In this document: positions 38,831-46,974 of the stretch, in pieces | How positions within the stretch are numbered: the first letter of the stretch is position 1 | Layout of the letters: the number at the start of each line of letters is the position of its first letter | DNA from: Crocinitomicaceae bacterium | GTDB lineage: Bacteria > Bacteroidota > Bacteroidia > Flavobacteriales_D > Crocinitomicaceae | Assembly: GCA_030730025.1 (NCBI GenBank) | Contig: JANQWC010000012.1 | Span: 80,235 to 144,234, forward strand | Direction: 5' to 3' | Length of the DNA stretch: 64,000 bases | Made by a program: the position numbers and the translations under genes | Notes under the pieces: generated by a model | Seen by the model: the letters and a program-made list of their open reading frames with translations, nothing else | Databases searched by the model: none | Told to the model about the DNA's origin: nothing

Positions 38831-38856
38831 AAAAGCCGGCTCACGCCGGCTTTTTT
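38831..38856. terminator. bidirectional terminator
   Basis: AAAGCCGGC and GCCGGCTTT form a 9-bp stem with a TCAC loop, flanked by T on one side and A on the other. It can end both the psd/small-peptide transcript and the acyl-CoA synthetase gene on the minus strand, whose stop is about 20 bases away. Confidence 0.9.
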
Positions 38857-38874
38857 ATGGTCTATACTTTTCTT

Positions 38875-40641
38875 TTAGGCACCATAGATGGCCTTGTATT
38901 GTGCTTGGTATTTTTCCAATATTTTTTTGCGCTTGAACTTGAGCGTTGGCGTGAGTTCGCCGCCTTCAATGGTGAACTCTTGTGGCAAGAGCTTGACTTT
39001 TTTGAGTTGCTCCCAAGAACCGTATTCCTTATTGATCGTTGTAATTTCTTCATTGATGCGGTCTATCAATGCCTGGTTCTCAATGATGGCGTCGTTAGAA
39101 AGCTTTGAAAAATCAAGTGCGTGACGCTGCGCCCATTCTTTTACAAAAGCAAAATTGGGAACAATAAATACAGCTGGGAATTTCTCGCCCTCACCAATCA
39201 CCATGGCCTGCTCAATAAAACGAGATTGTTTGAGTCGGTTTTCCATCGCTTGTGGCACAATATACTTGCCGCCAGAGGTCTTGAAAATCTCTTTTTTGCG
39301 ATCGGTAATCTTCAAGAACTTGCCCTCCTGGAAGGTACCGATATCACCGGTACAAAACCAGCCATCGGCATCAAAAACTTCATTAGTGGCTTCTTGGTTC
39401 TTGTAGTAGCCCATCATGACGTTTGGTCCTTTGACAAGGATTTCGCCATCTTCGGCAATTTTGACCTGTACGTTTTCTACTAAGGGGCCAACAGAACCAA
39501 TTCGGATACCCGTATTGAAGTTATTGACTGTTACCACCGGAGAAGTTTCGGTGAGGCCATAACCTTCGAGAATTGGAATATCTGCCGCCAAGAAGATTCT
39601 GGCCAAACGCGGTTGTAGCGCCGCAGACCCAGAAGCAATTGCCTTCACGTTACCGCCGAGCGCATCTTGCCACTTCGAGAAAATGAGCTTGCGCGCAAGA
39701 GCCAATTTGACTTTGTAAAATATTGATTTTCCAATGACGTCGTAGTCTTCGGCAACGCCTACAGCCCAGAAGAAGAGTGCGCGTTTGACACCAGAGAGCT
39801 CATCGCCTTTGGCCATGATTTTGTCGAATACCTTTTCGATCAGGCGCGGCACGGCAGAGAATACATCTGGCTTTACTTCACGGATGTTGTCGCCGATGGT
39901 ATCCATCGATTCGGCAAAGTGAATAGAGCAACCAATATACATGTACAAATAATGGAGCATGCGTTCGTAGATATGACATACGGGCAGAAAACTCAAAACC
40001 TTGGAATTTTTATCGGCCGGAATTGGATCGATACATGCCGCTACGGTTGAAAGGATATTGGAATGCGATAACATGACGCCCTTTGGATTACCAGTGGTGC
40101 CAGAGGTATAAATAATGGTGACTAAATCAGAGGTCTTGACCTCGCGCATGCGCTGCTCCACAGCTTCTACTTCCGTTTGGGCTTTTGCAGCTTCAATTTC
40201 TGACCAATGTGGACAGTTTGGCAAGTGATCAAAGGCAAATAAATGTTTAAGGCTCGGTACTTCATTTCTGACAGAACTAATTTTATCGACCAATTCTTGA
40301 TTGGAAACCACACAGATTTCTACCCCTGCATCGTTGAGAATGAAGCGGTAATCGGATTCAGAAATATTGGGATATAGCGGTACTAGAATAGCGCCTACTT
40401 GCTGTACAGCGATATCGAGCACATTCCATTCAAAGCGATTTGAGCTGGCAACTGCCACGCGGTCTCCGGCCTGAACACCCATGGAAATGAGCCCGCGAGA
40501 AACGTTCATGGCAGCATCAAGGAAGTCGGCGGTGGCAAGCGGAACCCAAATGCCTTTTGTCTTGGTGACAAACATGTTGGGATTAGGGTAATTTTTGAGT
40601 TGATGTCTAGGGACATCGAATAAACGATCTATAGTTAGCAT
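38875..40641 (-). CDS. long-chain acyl-CoA synthetase (AMP-forming)
   Basis: This 588-aa ANL-superfamily enzyme activates fatty acids as acyl-AMP and then acyl-CoA. The P-loop motif TIIYTSGTTGNPKGVMLSHSN is near residues 175-195, GYGLTETSP near 360 and DGWFCTGDIG near 430, with the KTSGGKYIVP hinge in the C-domain. It is of the fadD15-like group that lacks an N-terminal membrane segment. The exact chain length is not visible from sequence. The SLC13 gene is the next gene upstream on the same strand but has its own spacing of about 40 bases. Confidence 0.92.
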   Translation of the reverse strand: MLTIDRLFDVPRHQLKNYPNPNMFVTKTKGIWVPLATADFLDAAMNVSRGLISMGVQAGDRVAVASSNRFEWNVLDIAVQQVGAILVPLYPNISESDYRFILNDAGVEICVVSNQELVDKISSVRNEVPSLKHLFAFDHLPNCPHWSEIEAAKAQTEVEAVEQRMREVKTSDLVTIIYTSGTTGNPKGVMLSHSNILSTVAACIDPIPADKNSKVLSFLPVCHIYERMLHYLYMYIGCSIHFAESMDTIGDNIREVKPDVFSAVPRLIEKVFDKIMAKGDELSGVKRALFFWAVGVAEDYDVIGKSIFYKVKLALARKLIFSKWQDALGGNVKAIASGSAALQPRLARIFLAADIPILEGYGLTETSPVVTVNNFNTGIRIGSVGPLVENVQVKIAEDGEILVKGPNVMMGYYKNQEATNEVFDADGWFCTGDIGTFQEGKFLKITDRKKEIFKTSGGKYIVPQAMENRLKQSRFIEQAMVIGEGEKFPAVFIVPNFAFVKEWAQRHALDFSKLSNDAIIENQALIDRINEEITTINKEYGSWEQLKKVKLLPQEFTIEGGELTPTLKFKRKKILEKYQAQYKAIYGA

Positions 40642-40681
40642 ACAATAGGTTTGGTGGCGAAAAATAGCAATATTGTTTCAA

Positions 40682-41989
40682 TTAAAGAAACAAAATCACA
40701 AAAAGGATGATGAGGGCCAAGCTAATGAGGTTGAGCACAAATCCGTAGCGAATCATGTCTTTGATGCGCAAAAAACCAGAGCCAAAAACAATTGCGTTTG
40801 GAGGTGTGCCGACCGGCATCATGAAAGCCAAACTTGCGCCAAGTGTGAGTGCCATGGCAAGCGGAACTAAAGGCAGCCCCGTTTGCTGAGCAAAAATACC
40901 TACGACTGGAATAAATAGCGTAACCATCGCTAGATTGGAGAGCACCTCAGAAATAAAAATAGCGAGCGTGGTCAGGATGGCGATTGCTGTCAGTAAGCCG
41001 ATGCCATGGAAGGATTCAAAAGTGCTGGCTAAAAACTGCAGCACCCCATTTTTTTCGAGGACTGCTGCCAAAGCCAAGCCGCCACCAAAAAGCAAAAGAA
41101 TGCCCCAAGGGAGTTTTTCGGTGTCGGACCAGCGCAAGACTTTTTCTTTAGCCGTTTGGCCACTCGGCATCAAGAACATAGCCAATGCACCTAAAATAGC
41201 GGCGTTTTCATCGCGATAGTTAATGCCTAAATACGTTCCGATGGCTTCGCGGAAAATCCAGAGACCCGCAACAATAGAAAAGATCCAAAGAACGCGTTTT
41301 TGGGCCTTGGACCAAGGCAGCGTATGGAAATTTAGGTCGTGGACATCTTTGCGCTCCACACCTAATAAATAATTGAAAATGAGAAACATCAACAACAAGA
41401 GCAGAATAGCGAGCGGCATGCCGATTTTCATCCAGTCGAAAAAACTGATCTCGATGTTGAAACTTTCGGAAAGAATGCTCGCCATTTGCGTATTGGGCGG
41501 CGAGCCAATGAGCGTACCCACACCCCCAATATTTGCAGCATAGGCAATGGAAAGCATCAAAAATACACTGAATTTGGATTGGCGATGTGCAGGTGGCATA
41601 GCCTCTACAACTGCAACGGCCATAGGAAGCATCATGAGGGCAGTAGCGGTGTTGGAAATCCACATCGAGATCAGACCCGTACTGAGCATAAAACCCAATA
41701 AAATATTTGATTTTTTATCGCCTACAACGGCAATTATTCGCCTGGCAATTTGCTCGTGTACGCCCCATTTTTCGAGTGCAAGTGCCATCACAAAGCCTCC
41801 AAAGAATAAAAAGATATTGGAGTCGCCGTAGCATTGTGCGAGGTCTTTGGGAGTGAGTAGACCAAACGGAACCGCCAACAAAAGAGGGAGCAGCGCGGTG
41901 AGGTAAACCGGAATCCATTCGGAAATCCAGAGTACCACCATCAGACCTGCTAAAATAAGCGCAAGTGTAAAACCTTCAAAAACCCACAT
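40682..41989 (-). CDS. SLC13-family sodium/anion symporter
   Basis: This membrane protein (435 aa, about 11-12 hydrophobic segments) belongs to the DASS/SLC13 family that takes up dicarboxylates, citrate or sulfate with Na+. The two SNT-like motifs are ISNTATALMMLPMA near residue 110 and the second-half SEVLSNLAMVTLFIPV near 350; GTPPNAIVFGSG near 405 is the family signature. Which anion is used cannot be told. The small 86-aa gene lies 13 bases upstream and is probably co-transcribed. Confidence 0.9.
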   Translation of the reverse strand: MWVFEGFTLALILAGLMVVLWISEWIPVYLTALLPLLLAVPFGLLTPKDLAQCYGDSNIFLFFGGFVMALALEKWGVHEQIARRIIAVVGDKKSNILLGFMLSTGLISMWISNTATALMMLPMAVAVVEAMPPAHRQSKFSVFLMLSIAYAANIGGVGTLIGSPPNTQMASILSESFNIEISFFDWMKIGMPLAILLLLLMFLIFNYLLGVERKDVHDLNFHTLPWSKAQKRVLWIFSIVAGLWIFREAIGTYLGINYRDENAAILGALAMFLMPSGQTAKEKVLRWSDTEKLPWGILLLFGGGLALAAVLEKNGVLQFLASTFESFHGIGLLTAIAILTTLAIFISEVLSNLAMVTLFIPVVGIFAQQTGLPLVPLAMALTLGASLAFMMPVGTPPNAIVFGSGFLRIKDMIRYGFVLNLISLALIILFVILFL

Positions 41990-42002
41990 TGGGCAGTAGA
42001 AA

Positions 42003-42263
42003 TTATTTGTTTAGGGCGTTGAGCGCCTCTACAAAATAGACAGCTTTTGCTTCTACTTCGTTTGCAATTGCACGGAACTCAGCCTTGCCTTTTGCTTGAT
42101 TCATTTTTGTCAACATTTCGTCTTGAAACGAAGCTGCTTCATCGATGAGCTTAGCCGAACGGTCTGCTTTGTCTGGAGCTGTCATTTCAAAAAAGAAGCA
42201 TTCTTCTACCACATCAAAAACCATTTCATTGATGTTTCTTTTGAGGATTCGTTTGTTGGCCAT
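42003..42263 (-). CDS. small conserved-looking protein of unknown function
   Basis: This 86-aa, mainly helical, cytoplasmic protein has no family I can name. It begins MANKRILKRNINEMVFDVVE, has a FFFEMTAPDKADRSAKLIDEA stretch and ends AVYFVEALNALNK. There is no signal peptide. The ATG at 42263 follows a TAnnTTTG box; the track start at 42290 would run into that box. It precedes the SLC13 gene and is divergent from rlmI. Confidence 0.8.
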   Translation of the reverse strand: MANKRILKRNINEMVFDVVEECFFFEMTAPDKADRSAKLIDEAASFQDEMLTKMNQAKGKAEFRAIANEVEAKAVYFVEALNALNK

Positions 42264-42279
42264 AACTCTTAATTTTTGA

Positions 42280-42287
42280 CAAATGTA
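42280..42287 (-). promoter_or_regulatory. -7 box for the small gene and SLC13
   Basis: TACATTTG on the minus strand, an exact TAnnTTTG match, 16 bases before the ATG. It lies within the spacer of the divergent rlmI promoter. Confidence 0.5.
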
Positions 42288-42300
42288 CACTTTTTCGGGC

Positions 42301-42308
42301 TATTTTTG
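42301..42308 (+). promoter_or_regulatory. promoter for rlmI, 3 bases before the ATG
   Basis: TATTTTTG (TAnnTTTG) follows a TTG (42276-42278) by 22 bases and ends only three bases before the rlmI ATG. A leaderless mRNA is predicted. Confidence 0.62.
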
Positions 42309-42311
42309 CAC

Positions 42312-43499
42312 ATGTCTTATCCCCTACTGACCATCGCCAAAGGCAAAGAGCACTCTATTCAACGCAAACACCCTTGGGTCTTCTCAGGGGCTTTGGCTAG
42401 CGATACCTCCGAATTGCAAGATGGCGACCTCGTCTGCCTCACCACCAAAAAACAACAGATTCTTGGTATCGGCCATTTCCAGCACGCCACTATTTCTGTT
42501 CGCATCCTTAGCTTTGACTACGAAACCATAGACGAGGCTTTTTACGAGCGGCGCCTTTCCAATGCCTACCAATTGCGCTTGCGCATCGATTTGCTCAACG
42601 CCAGCAACAACATTTTTCGCATTTGTCATGGTGAAGGCGACCTACTGCCGGGCCTGATCATCGATTACTACAATGGCGTAGCCGTTATTCAATGTCATTC
42701 TTTTGGTATGTACCGACAAGTTGACCTCATCTCGCAGGCCCTGCAAAAAGTAATTGGCCCAGAACTCAAGGCTATCTATCACAAATCCAGCGACACCCTT
42801 CCCAAAAGAGAGGTAGCTGCAGATGGAGCACCAGATGGCTATTTATTTGGAGAAGCAGCGACGCCGCATTTAGCGCAAGAAAATGGTGTTCAGTATCAAA
42901 TTGACTGGATCAATGGACAAAAAACAGGCTTTTTCATCGATCAACGCGAAAACCGAGCACTACTCGGCAAATATGCGCAGGGCAAAAAAGTCCTCAATAC
43001 CTTTTGTTATTCGGGAGGCTTTAGTTTGCAAGCGCTGCAACATGGCGCAACACTCGTGCATTCCTTGGATAGCTCTAAAAAAGCAATTGTCTTGACCGAC
43101 GCCAATGTGGCACTCAATCAGTTTGAAGAAAGACATGGCTCGATATGTGAAGACGCCATGGACTACATGAAAAACCTGCCCGAAGACTACGACATCATTG
43201 TCTTGGATCCGCCGGCATTTGCCAAGCACCGAGACAAACGCCATCAGGCTATTCAAGGCTACAAGCGCCTCAACGCGCACGCCATTCGCCAGATCAAACC
43301 CGGAGGGCTCATCTTTACGTTTTCTTGCTCGCAAGTGGTAGACACCCTCCTTTTTACAAATACCGTCATTGCCGCAGCCATTGAAGCGGGGCGTTCTTGT
43401 CGTATTTTGGAGCAACTCCACCAACCTGCAGACCACCCCATTCAAGCTTTTCATCCAGAGGGTGCCTATCTCAAAGGGCTCGTCATCCAAATCGATTAA
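42312..43499 (+). CDS. rlmI: 23S rRNA (cytosine-1962-C5)-methyltransferase
   Basis: RlmI methylates C1962 of 23S rRNA. The N-terminal PUA domain starts at HPWVFSGAL near residue 21, and the SAM-dependent domain has VLNTFCYSGGFSLQAL near 229 and IIVLDPPAFAKHR near 295. The protein is 395 aa. The track starts at 42276, but the ATG at 42312 gives the family start and follows the -7 box by three bases. The stop codon touches the MATE gene start. Confidence 0.93.
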   Translation: MSYPLLTIAKGKEHSIQRKHPWVFSGALASDTSELQDGDLVCLTTKKQQILGIGHFQHATISVRILSFDYETIDEAFYERRLSNAYQLRLRIDLLNASNNIFRICHGEGDLLPGLIIDYYNGVAVIQCHSFGMYRQVDLISQALQKVIGPELKAIYHKSSDTLPKREVAADGAPDGYLFGEAATPHLAQENGVQYQIDWINGQKTGFFIDQRENRALLGKYAQGKKVLNTFCYSGGFSLQALQHGATLVHSLDSSKKAIVLTDANVALNQFEERHGSICEDAMDYMKNLPEDYDIIVLDPPAFAKHRDKRHQAIQGYKRLNAHAIRQIKPGGLIFTFSCSQVVDTLLFTNTVIAAAIEAGRSCRILEQLHQPADHPIQAFHPEGAYLKGLVIQID

Positions 43500-44828
43500 A
43501 TGCTCGCACTCAATTACAAGACAATTTTAGGCGTGGCCCTACCCATGATGGTGACGGGCTTCATTCAATCAATTGTCTTGCTCACCGATGCCTCTTTAAT
43601 TGCAAGGTATTCAACAGAAGCCTTTGATGCGGTTGGCAACGCGGGCTTGCTCTACGTGACTTTATTTATGTGTTTGGCAGGGATGGCTGATGGCGCACAA
43701 ATCATTATTGCCAGAAGAATCGGACAGCAAAAACCAGAGCTGATTGGCCAGGTTTTTGGTAGCACTGTTTGGGTCTTGTGCACCTTGGCACTGGCTTTAT
43801 TTGGTCTGCTCTATTTTGTGATGCCAAATATGGTAGAGGCCTACTCTGAACAAGCAGAAATTGCCCGACTTCAGGGCATTTATATCGAACAGCGGAGTTT
43901 TTCGTTATTCTTTGCCATGATTACCCTTTCTATTCAAGCATTTTTCTTGGCAGAAGGAAAATCTTGGGTGGTATTGGTGACTTCAGTGCTCACCGCGAGT
44001 TCGAATGCGTTGTTGGCCTACGCACTTATTTTTGGTGAATTCGGACTGCCCGAAATGGGTATCAGAGGTGCGGCATTGGCTTCAACAATTGCCGATGGCC
44101 TCGGCATGGTGAGCATGCTCTGCTTTTTGTTCTTTTCCAAGGAGCAAAAAAAATACCAACTACTCGCCTATTTCAAGGTGGATTTTAGCTCCATAAAGGA
44201 GCTACTCAAAGTCGGAAGCCCGCTGATGTTACAAGGTTTTTCTGCCCTCGCCACCTGGACACTCTTCTTTACATGGCTCGAACAAAAAGGCACTTTTGAC
44301 CTCACGGTTTCTCAGAATATCCGCTCCATTTACTTTTTGGCTTTTGTACCCATTTGGGGCTTTGCCGGCACTACCAAAACATATATTTCACAGTATTTGG
44401 GCGCCAAAAAAATGGCCCAAATTCCGCAAATTCAAAGAAAAATTCAGTTGCTAACTGTTTGTTTTATGCTGCTCACCTTTCACGGGGCGCTGCTGTACCC
44501 CGAAGCGATGATCAGAATGGTGAACCCCGCAGAGGCGTATGTAGCCAAAAGTGCTGAAATCCTGAAACTGATTGCGGTATCCATTCTGCTCTTTGGCTTT
44601 ATTTCGGTTTATTTTCAGACCATTCACGGCAGTGGCAATACACTGCACTCCATGCTCATTGAGTTTTTTACGGTAGGTGTTTACAGCATCTTTTGTTACC
44701 TTTTCATCAAGGTTTGGGCACTTGACGTCTATTGGATTTGGACGGTAGAATACATTTATTTCGGAATATTAGGGATTGTTTCTATTGCGTATCTCAAAAA
44801 ATATAACTGGCAAAACAAACAAGTATGA
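43500..44828 (+). CDS. MATE-family efflux transporter
   Basis: This 442-aa inner-membrane protein has about twelve hydrophobic segments and belongs to the MatE group of Na+- or H+-driven multidrug/toxin exporters. Helix 1 has MMVTGFIQSIVLLTDASLIA and a NAGLLYVTLFMCLAGMADGAQIIIARRIGQ stretch follows, as in this family. Substrates are unknown. It starts directly after the rlmI stop and overlaps fmt by 4 bases, so rlmI-MATE-fmt form one operon. Confidence 0.9.
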   Translation: MLALNYKTILGVALPMMVTGFIQSIVLLTDASLIARYSTEAFDAVGNAGLLYVTLFMCLAGMADGAQIIIARRIGQQKPELIGQVFGSTVWVLCTLALALFGLLYFVMPNMVEAYSEQAEIARLQGIYIEQRSFSLFFAMITLSIQAFFLAEGKSWVVLVTSVLTASSNALLAYALIFGEFGLPEMGIRGAALASTIADGLGMVSMLCFLFFSKEQKKYQLLAYFKVDFSSIKELLKVGSPLMLQGFSALATWTLFFTWLEQKGTFDLTVSQNIRSIYFLAFVPIWGFAGTTKTYISQYLGAKKMAQIPQIQRKIQLLTVCFMLLTFHGALLYPEAMIRMVNPAEAYVAKSAEILKLIAVSILLFGFISVYFQTIHGSGNTLHSMLIEFFTVGVYSIFCYLFIKVWALDVYWIWTVEYIYFGILGIVSIAYLKKYNWQNKQV

Positions 44829-45778
44829 GTACAGCACTACGCATCGTTTTCATGGGTACACCTGCCTTTGCAGTGCGCATTTTAGACGAGCTCCATCAAA
44901 GTCAGCATAATGTTATTGGCGTGGTCACGGTTGCCGACAAACCAGCGGGCAGGGGTCAACTCATGCACCAAAGCGCGGTCAAGACCTATGCGCTCGCACA
45001 CCAATTGCCTTTATTGCAACCCGATAAACTCCGCAACGACGACTTCCTCGAGGCGCTTTCGCAATGGCAAGCCGATGTATTTGTAGTGGTGGCCTTTAGA
45101 ATGCTCCCAGATGTGGTTTGGAAGCTCCCAAGACTTGGCACGTTTAATTTGCATGCATCTTTGTTGCCGGCCTACCGCGGCGCAGCACCCATCAATTGGG
45201 CGCTCATCAACGGCGATAGCGAAAGTGGTGTGACCACGTTTATGATCAATGAAGAAATTGATGCCGGAAGTATTCTCAAGCAAGCTAAAGTTGAACTCAC
45301 ACCAAACATGACGGCAGGCGTTTTACACAACCAACTTCAAGAACTTGGTGCTGCACTCACCCTACAGACTTGTAATGACTTGGCTTCGGGTCACATTGAG
45401 CCAAAAGCACAAACGCCCATTTCGGGTAAGCGCGCATTGGCCCCCAAACTTTTCAAGGAAAATACAAAAATAGACTGGGCACTACCCGCCCAAGAAATAC
45501 ACAATCTTGTCAGAGGCCTCGATCCGTATCCAGCGGCATGGTGTCAGCTTTGGTCCGAACAAAAAGAGACATGGGTACAATTCAAAATTTTCAATACATC
45601 TGTATCCGATGCGCCATGTACTCGCCCAGATGGGCCACAAGCGTACAAAGAAGGCATCCTCTTCCCATGCGGCGAGCACACCACTTTGTTGATCAAAGAA
45701 ATTCAGATGGAAGGCAAAAAGCGCATGGACGCCAAAGCCTTTATGGCAGGCAATGACCTACAGCTCTTCCGTTATTGA
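44825..45778 (+). CDS. fmt: methionyl-tRNA formyltransferase
   Basis: Fmt formylates initiator Met-tRNA with 10-formyl-THF. The N-terminal RIVFMGTPAFAVRIL, NLHASLLPAYRGAAPINWALINGD near residues 112-135 (the SLLPxxRGxAPI signature with its His/Asp partners) and the C-terminal oligonucleotide-binding part (NLVRGLDPYPAAW) are all present. The 317 aa length is normal. The ATG overlaps the MATE stop by 4 bases. The 3' end overlaps the convergent TonB_C gene by 7 bases. Confidence 0.96.
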   Translation: MSTALRIVFMGTPAFAVRILDELHQSQHNVIGVVTVADKPAGRGQLMHQSAVKTYALAHQLPLLQPDKLRNDDFLEALSQWQADVFVVVAFRMLPDVVWKLPRLGTFNLHASLLPAYRGAAPINWALINGDSESGVTTFMINEEIDAGSILKQAKVELTPNMTAGVLHNQLQELGAALTLQTCNDLASGHIEPKAQTPISGKRALAPKLFKENTKIDWALPAQEIHNLVRGLDPYPAAWCQLWSEQKETWVQFKIFNTSVSDAPCTRPDGPQAYKEGILFPCGEHTTLLIKEIQMEGKKRMDAKAFMAGNDLQLFRY

Positions 45779-46947
45779 GGAATATTCAAAGAGATGCCAA
45801 AACGCATTGGGTAAACACCTGCAGTAGTTCCTTCTTTGAACATGCTGAGGATGGCATAATTAGCGAAAAATCCAAAATATCCGTAACCTGCGCGCACTGT
45901 AGCATCTAACATCCAGGTGTTGAGGTTGAATTTAGATTTGGTGATGTTTTCAAAATCATTGCCATTGGCATAGGTGCCCGTAAAGCGTTGGTGACTGTAC
46001 AAACGGACGCCGCCAATAACGCCAGCATTGAAATAAAAAGACTTTTTAAAGGCCTTATTGGCCGTGAAATCTAAAAGAACTGGAACCGTCATGTAGGCGC
46101 TATAAAGCGAATTACGTTTGTATTCCTGATTGATGTTGCTTACGGCAAAAACAGTATCTGCAGTGTGTTCGATGACATAAGAAGACGTGATTTCGGTGGT
46201 GCCAAAGTTAAAGCCATAGCCGGTTGTGATACCGAAAACATCGCCAATTAAGTTGAACTTATGTTGAAATGCATTGAAGTTTAACAAGATACTTTTGGCC
46301 GAATTGTTTTCCCAATATGGTGTAGTAGAGAAGGTGGTAGTTGGGTCGAGAAAACCTATCGTATTGAGCTGAAAACCCAATTCAAAACCGGCCCAATGTG
46401 CTTTTGTGCTGTTTTCAAATTCGTCTTCAAAATCGAAGTCATCATCTATCTCTAAGTCGAGGTCAAAAATAATTTGCAGGCGATAAGACGCTACTATTGG
46501 CGTTCCGTTTTCATCTAGTGCAGGTATCCAGAGCGGCATACTGCGGACAATCTCAAGAGCAGCGCTATCGAGTGCCGCGTTGTAACCCATTTCGATGAGC
46601 GGGTTGCTTAGCTGGCCATCGGTACCAATCTCAAACGCAACATAAACAGATTCTCCCCAAGGAAAGGTCTCGTTGGTGTCGGCAAAAATGAAGCTTTCTA
46701 CGGCGTCTTTCAGATACATATCTAGTGCTTCTTGCCCACCCGGAAACTGTGGTGTGCTGCGGTCCTCTGCTTCAACTGTAATGTCCATCACTTGAGTGAT
46801 TTGGATGGGCGGCTCGGCTATCTCGACTACTTTTAAATTACTTTGACTACTTGTATCTATTTTTTCTACGAGTTGTGGCTTTTCTAGAACTTGGGCATTG
46901 GCCAAAAAACACAACAAAACAGCAATAGAGGCGAATATCTTTTTCAT
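45772..46947 (-). CDS. exported TonB C-terminal domain / outer-membrane beta-barrel hybrid
   Basis: This 391-aa protein has a signal peptide (MKKIFASIAVLLCFLANAQ). At about residues 60-165 a TonB_C-type domain is visible: STPQFPGGQEALDMYLKDAV, VYVAFEIGTDGQLSNPLI, ALEIVRSMPLWIPA. After an acidic stretch (EIDDDFDFEDEFEN) the rest (about 180-391) alternates like an outer-membrane barrel and ends YPMRFGISLNIPQ. I know TonB_C domains at the end of inner-membrane TonB proteins; fusion to a barrel is unusual. It lies downstream of the TPP-controlled receptor but has its own promoter box. Confidence 0.72.
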   Translation of the reverse strand: MKKIFASIAVLLCFLANAQVLEKPQLVEKIDTSSQSNLKVVEIAEPPIQITQVMDITVEAEDRSTPQFPGGQEALDMYLKDAVESFIFADTNETFPWGESVYVAFEIGTDGQLSNPLIEMGYNAALDSAALEIVRSMPLWIPALDENGTPIVASYRLQIIFDLDLEIDDDFDFEDEFENSTKAHWAGFELGFQLNTIGFLDPTTTFSTTPYWENNSAKSILLNFNAFQHKFNLIGDVFGITTGYGFNFGTTEITSSYVIEHTADTVFAVSNINQEYKRNSLYSAYMTVPVLLDFTANKAFKKSFYFNAGVIGGVRLYSHQRFTGTYANGNDFENITKSKFNLNTWMLDATVRAGYGYFGFFANYAILSMFKEGTTAGVYPMRFGISLNIPQ

Positions 46948-46949
46948 GT

Positions 46950-46962
46950 GGAGAATTTCTCC
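46950..46962. promoter_or_regulatory. perfect inverted repeat between promoter and start codon
   Basis: GGAGAA-T-TTCTCC is a 13-bp perfect palindrome with a single central base. It lies directly after the TATCTTTG box and three bases before the ATG of the 391-aa barrel gene, where a repressor would block transcription initiation. It could also form a small hairpin at the 5' end of the mRNA. Confidence 0.45.
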
Positions 46963-46969
46963 AAAGATA
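46962..46969 (-). promoter_or_regulatory. -7 box for the TonB_C/barrel gene
   Basis: TATCTTTG on the minus strand, an exact TAnnTTTG match, 14 bases before the ATG, in the 27-base gap between this gene and the TonB-dependent receptor. Confidence 0.5.
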
Positions 46970-46974
46970 GAGAA

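Noticed and set aside
42960-43490. 176-aa minus-strand ORF opposite rlmI
   Set aside because: It is a shadow of the methyltransferase gene with no recognisable domain and no promoter box of its own.
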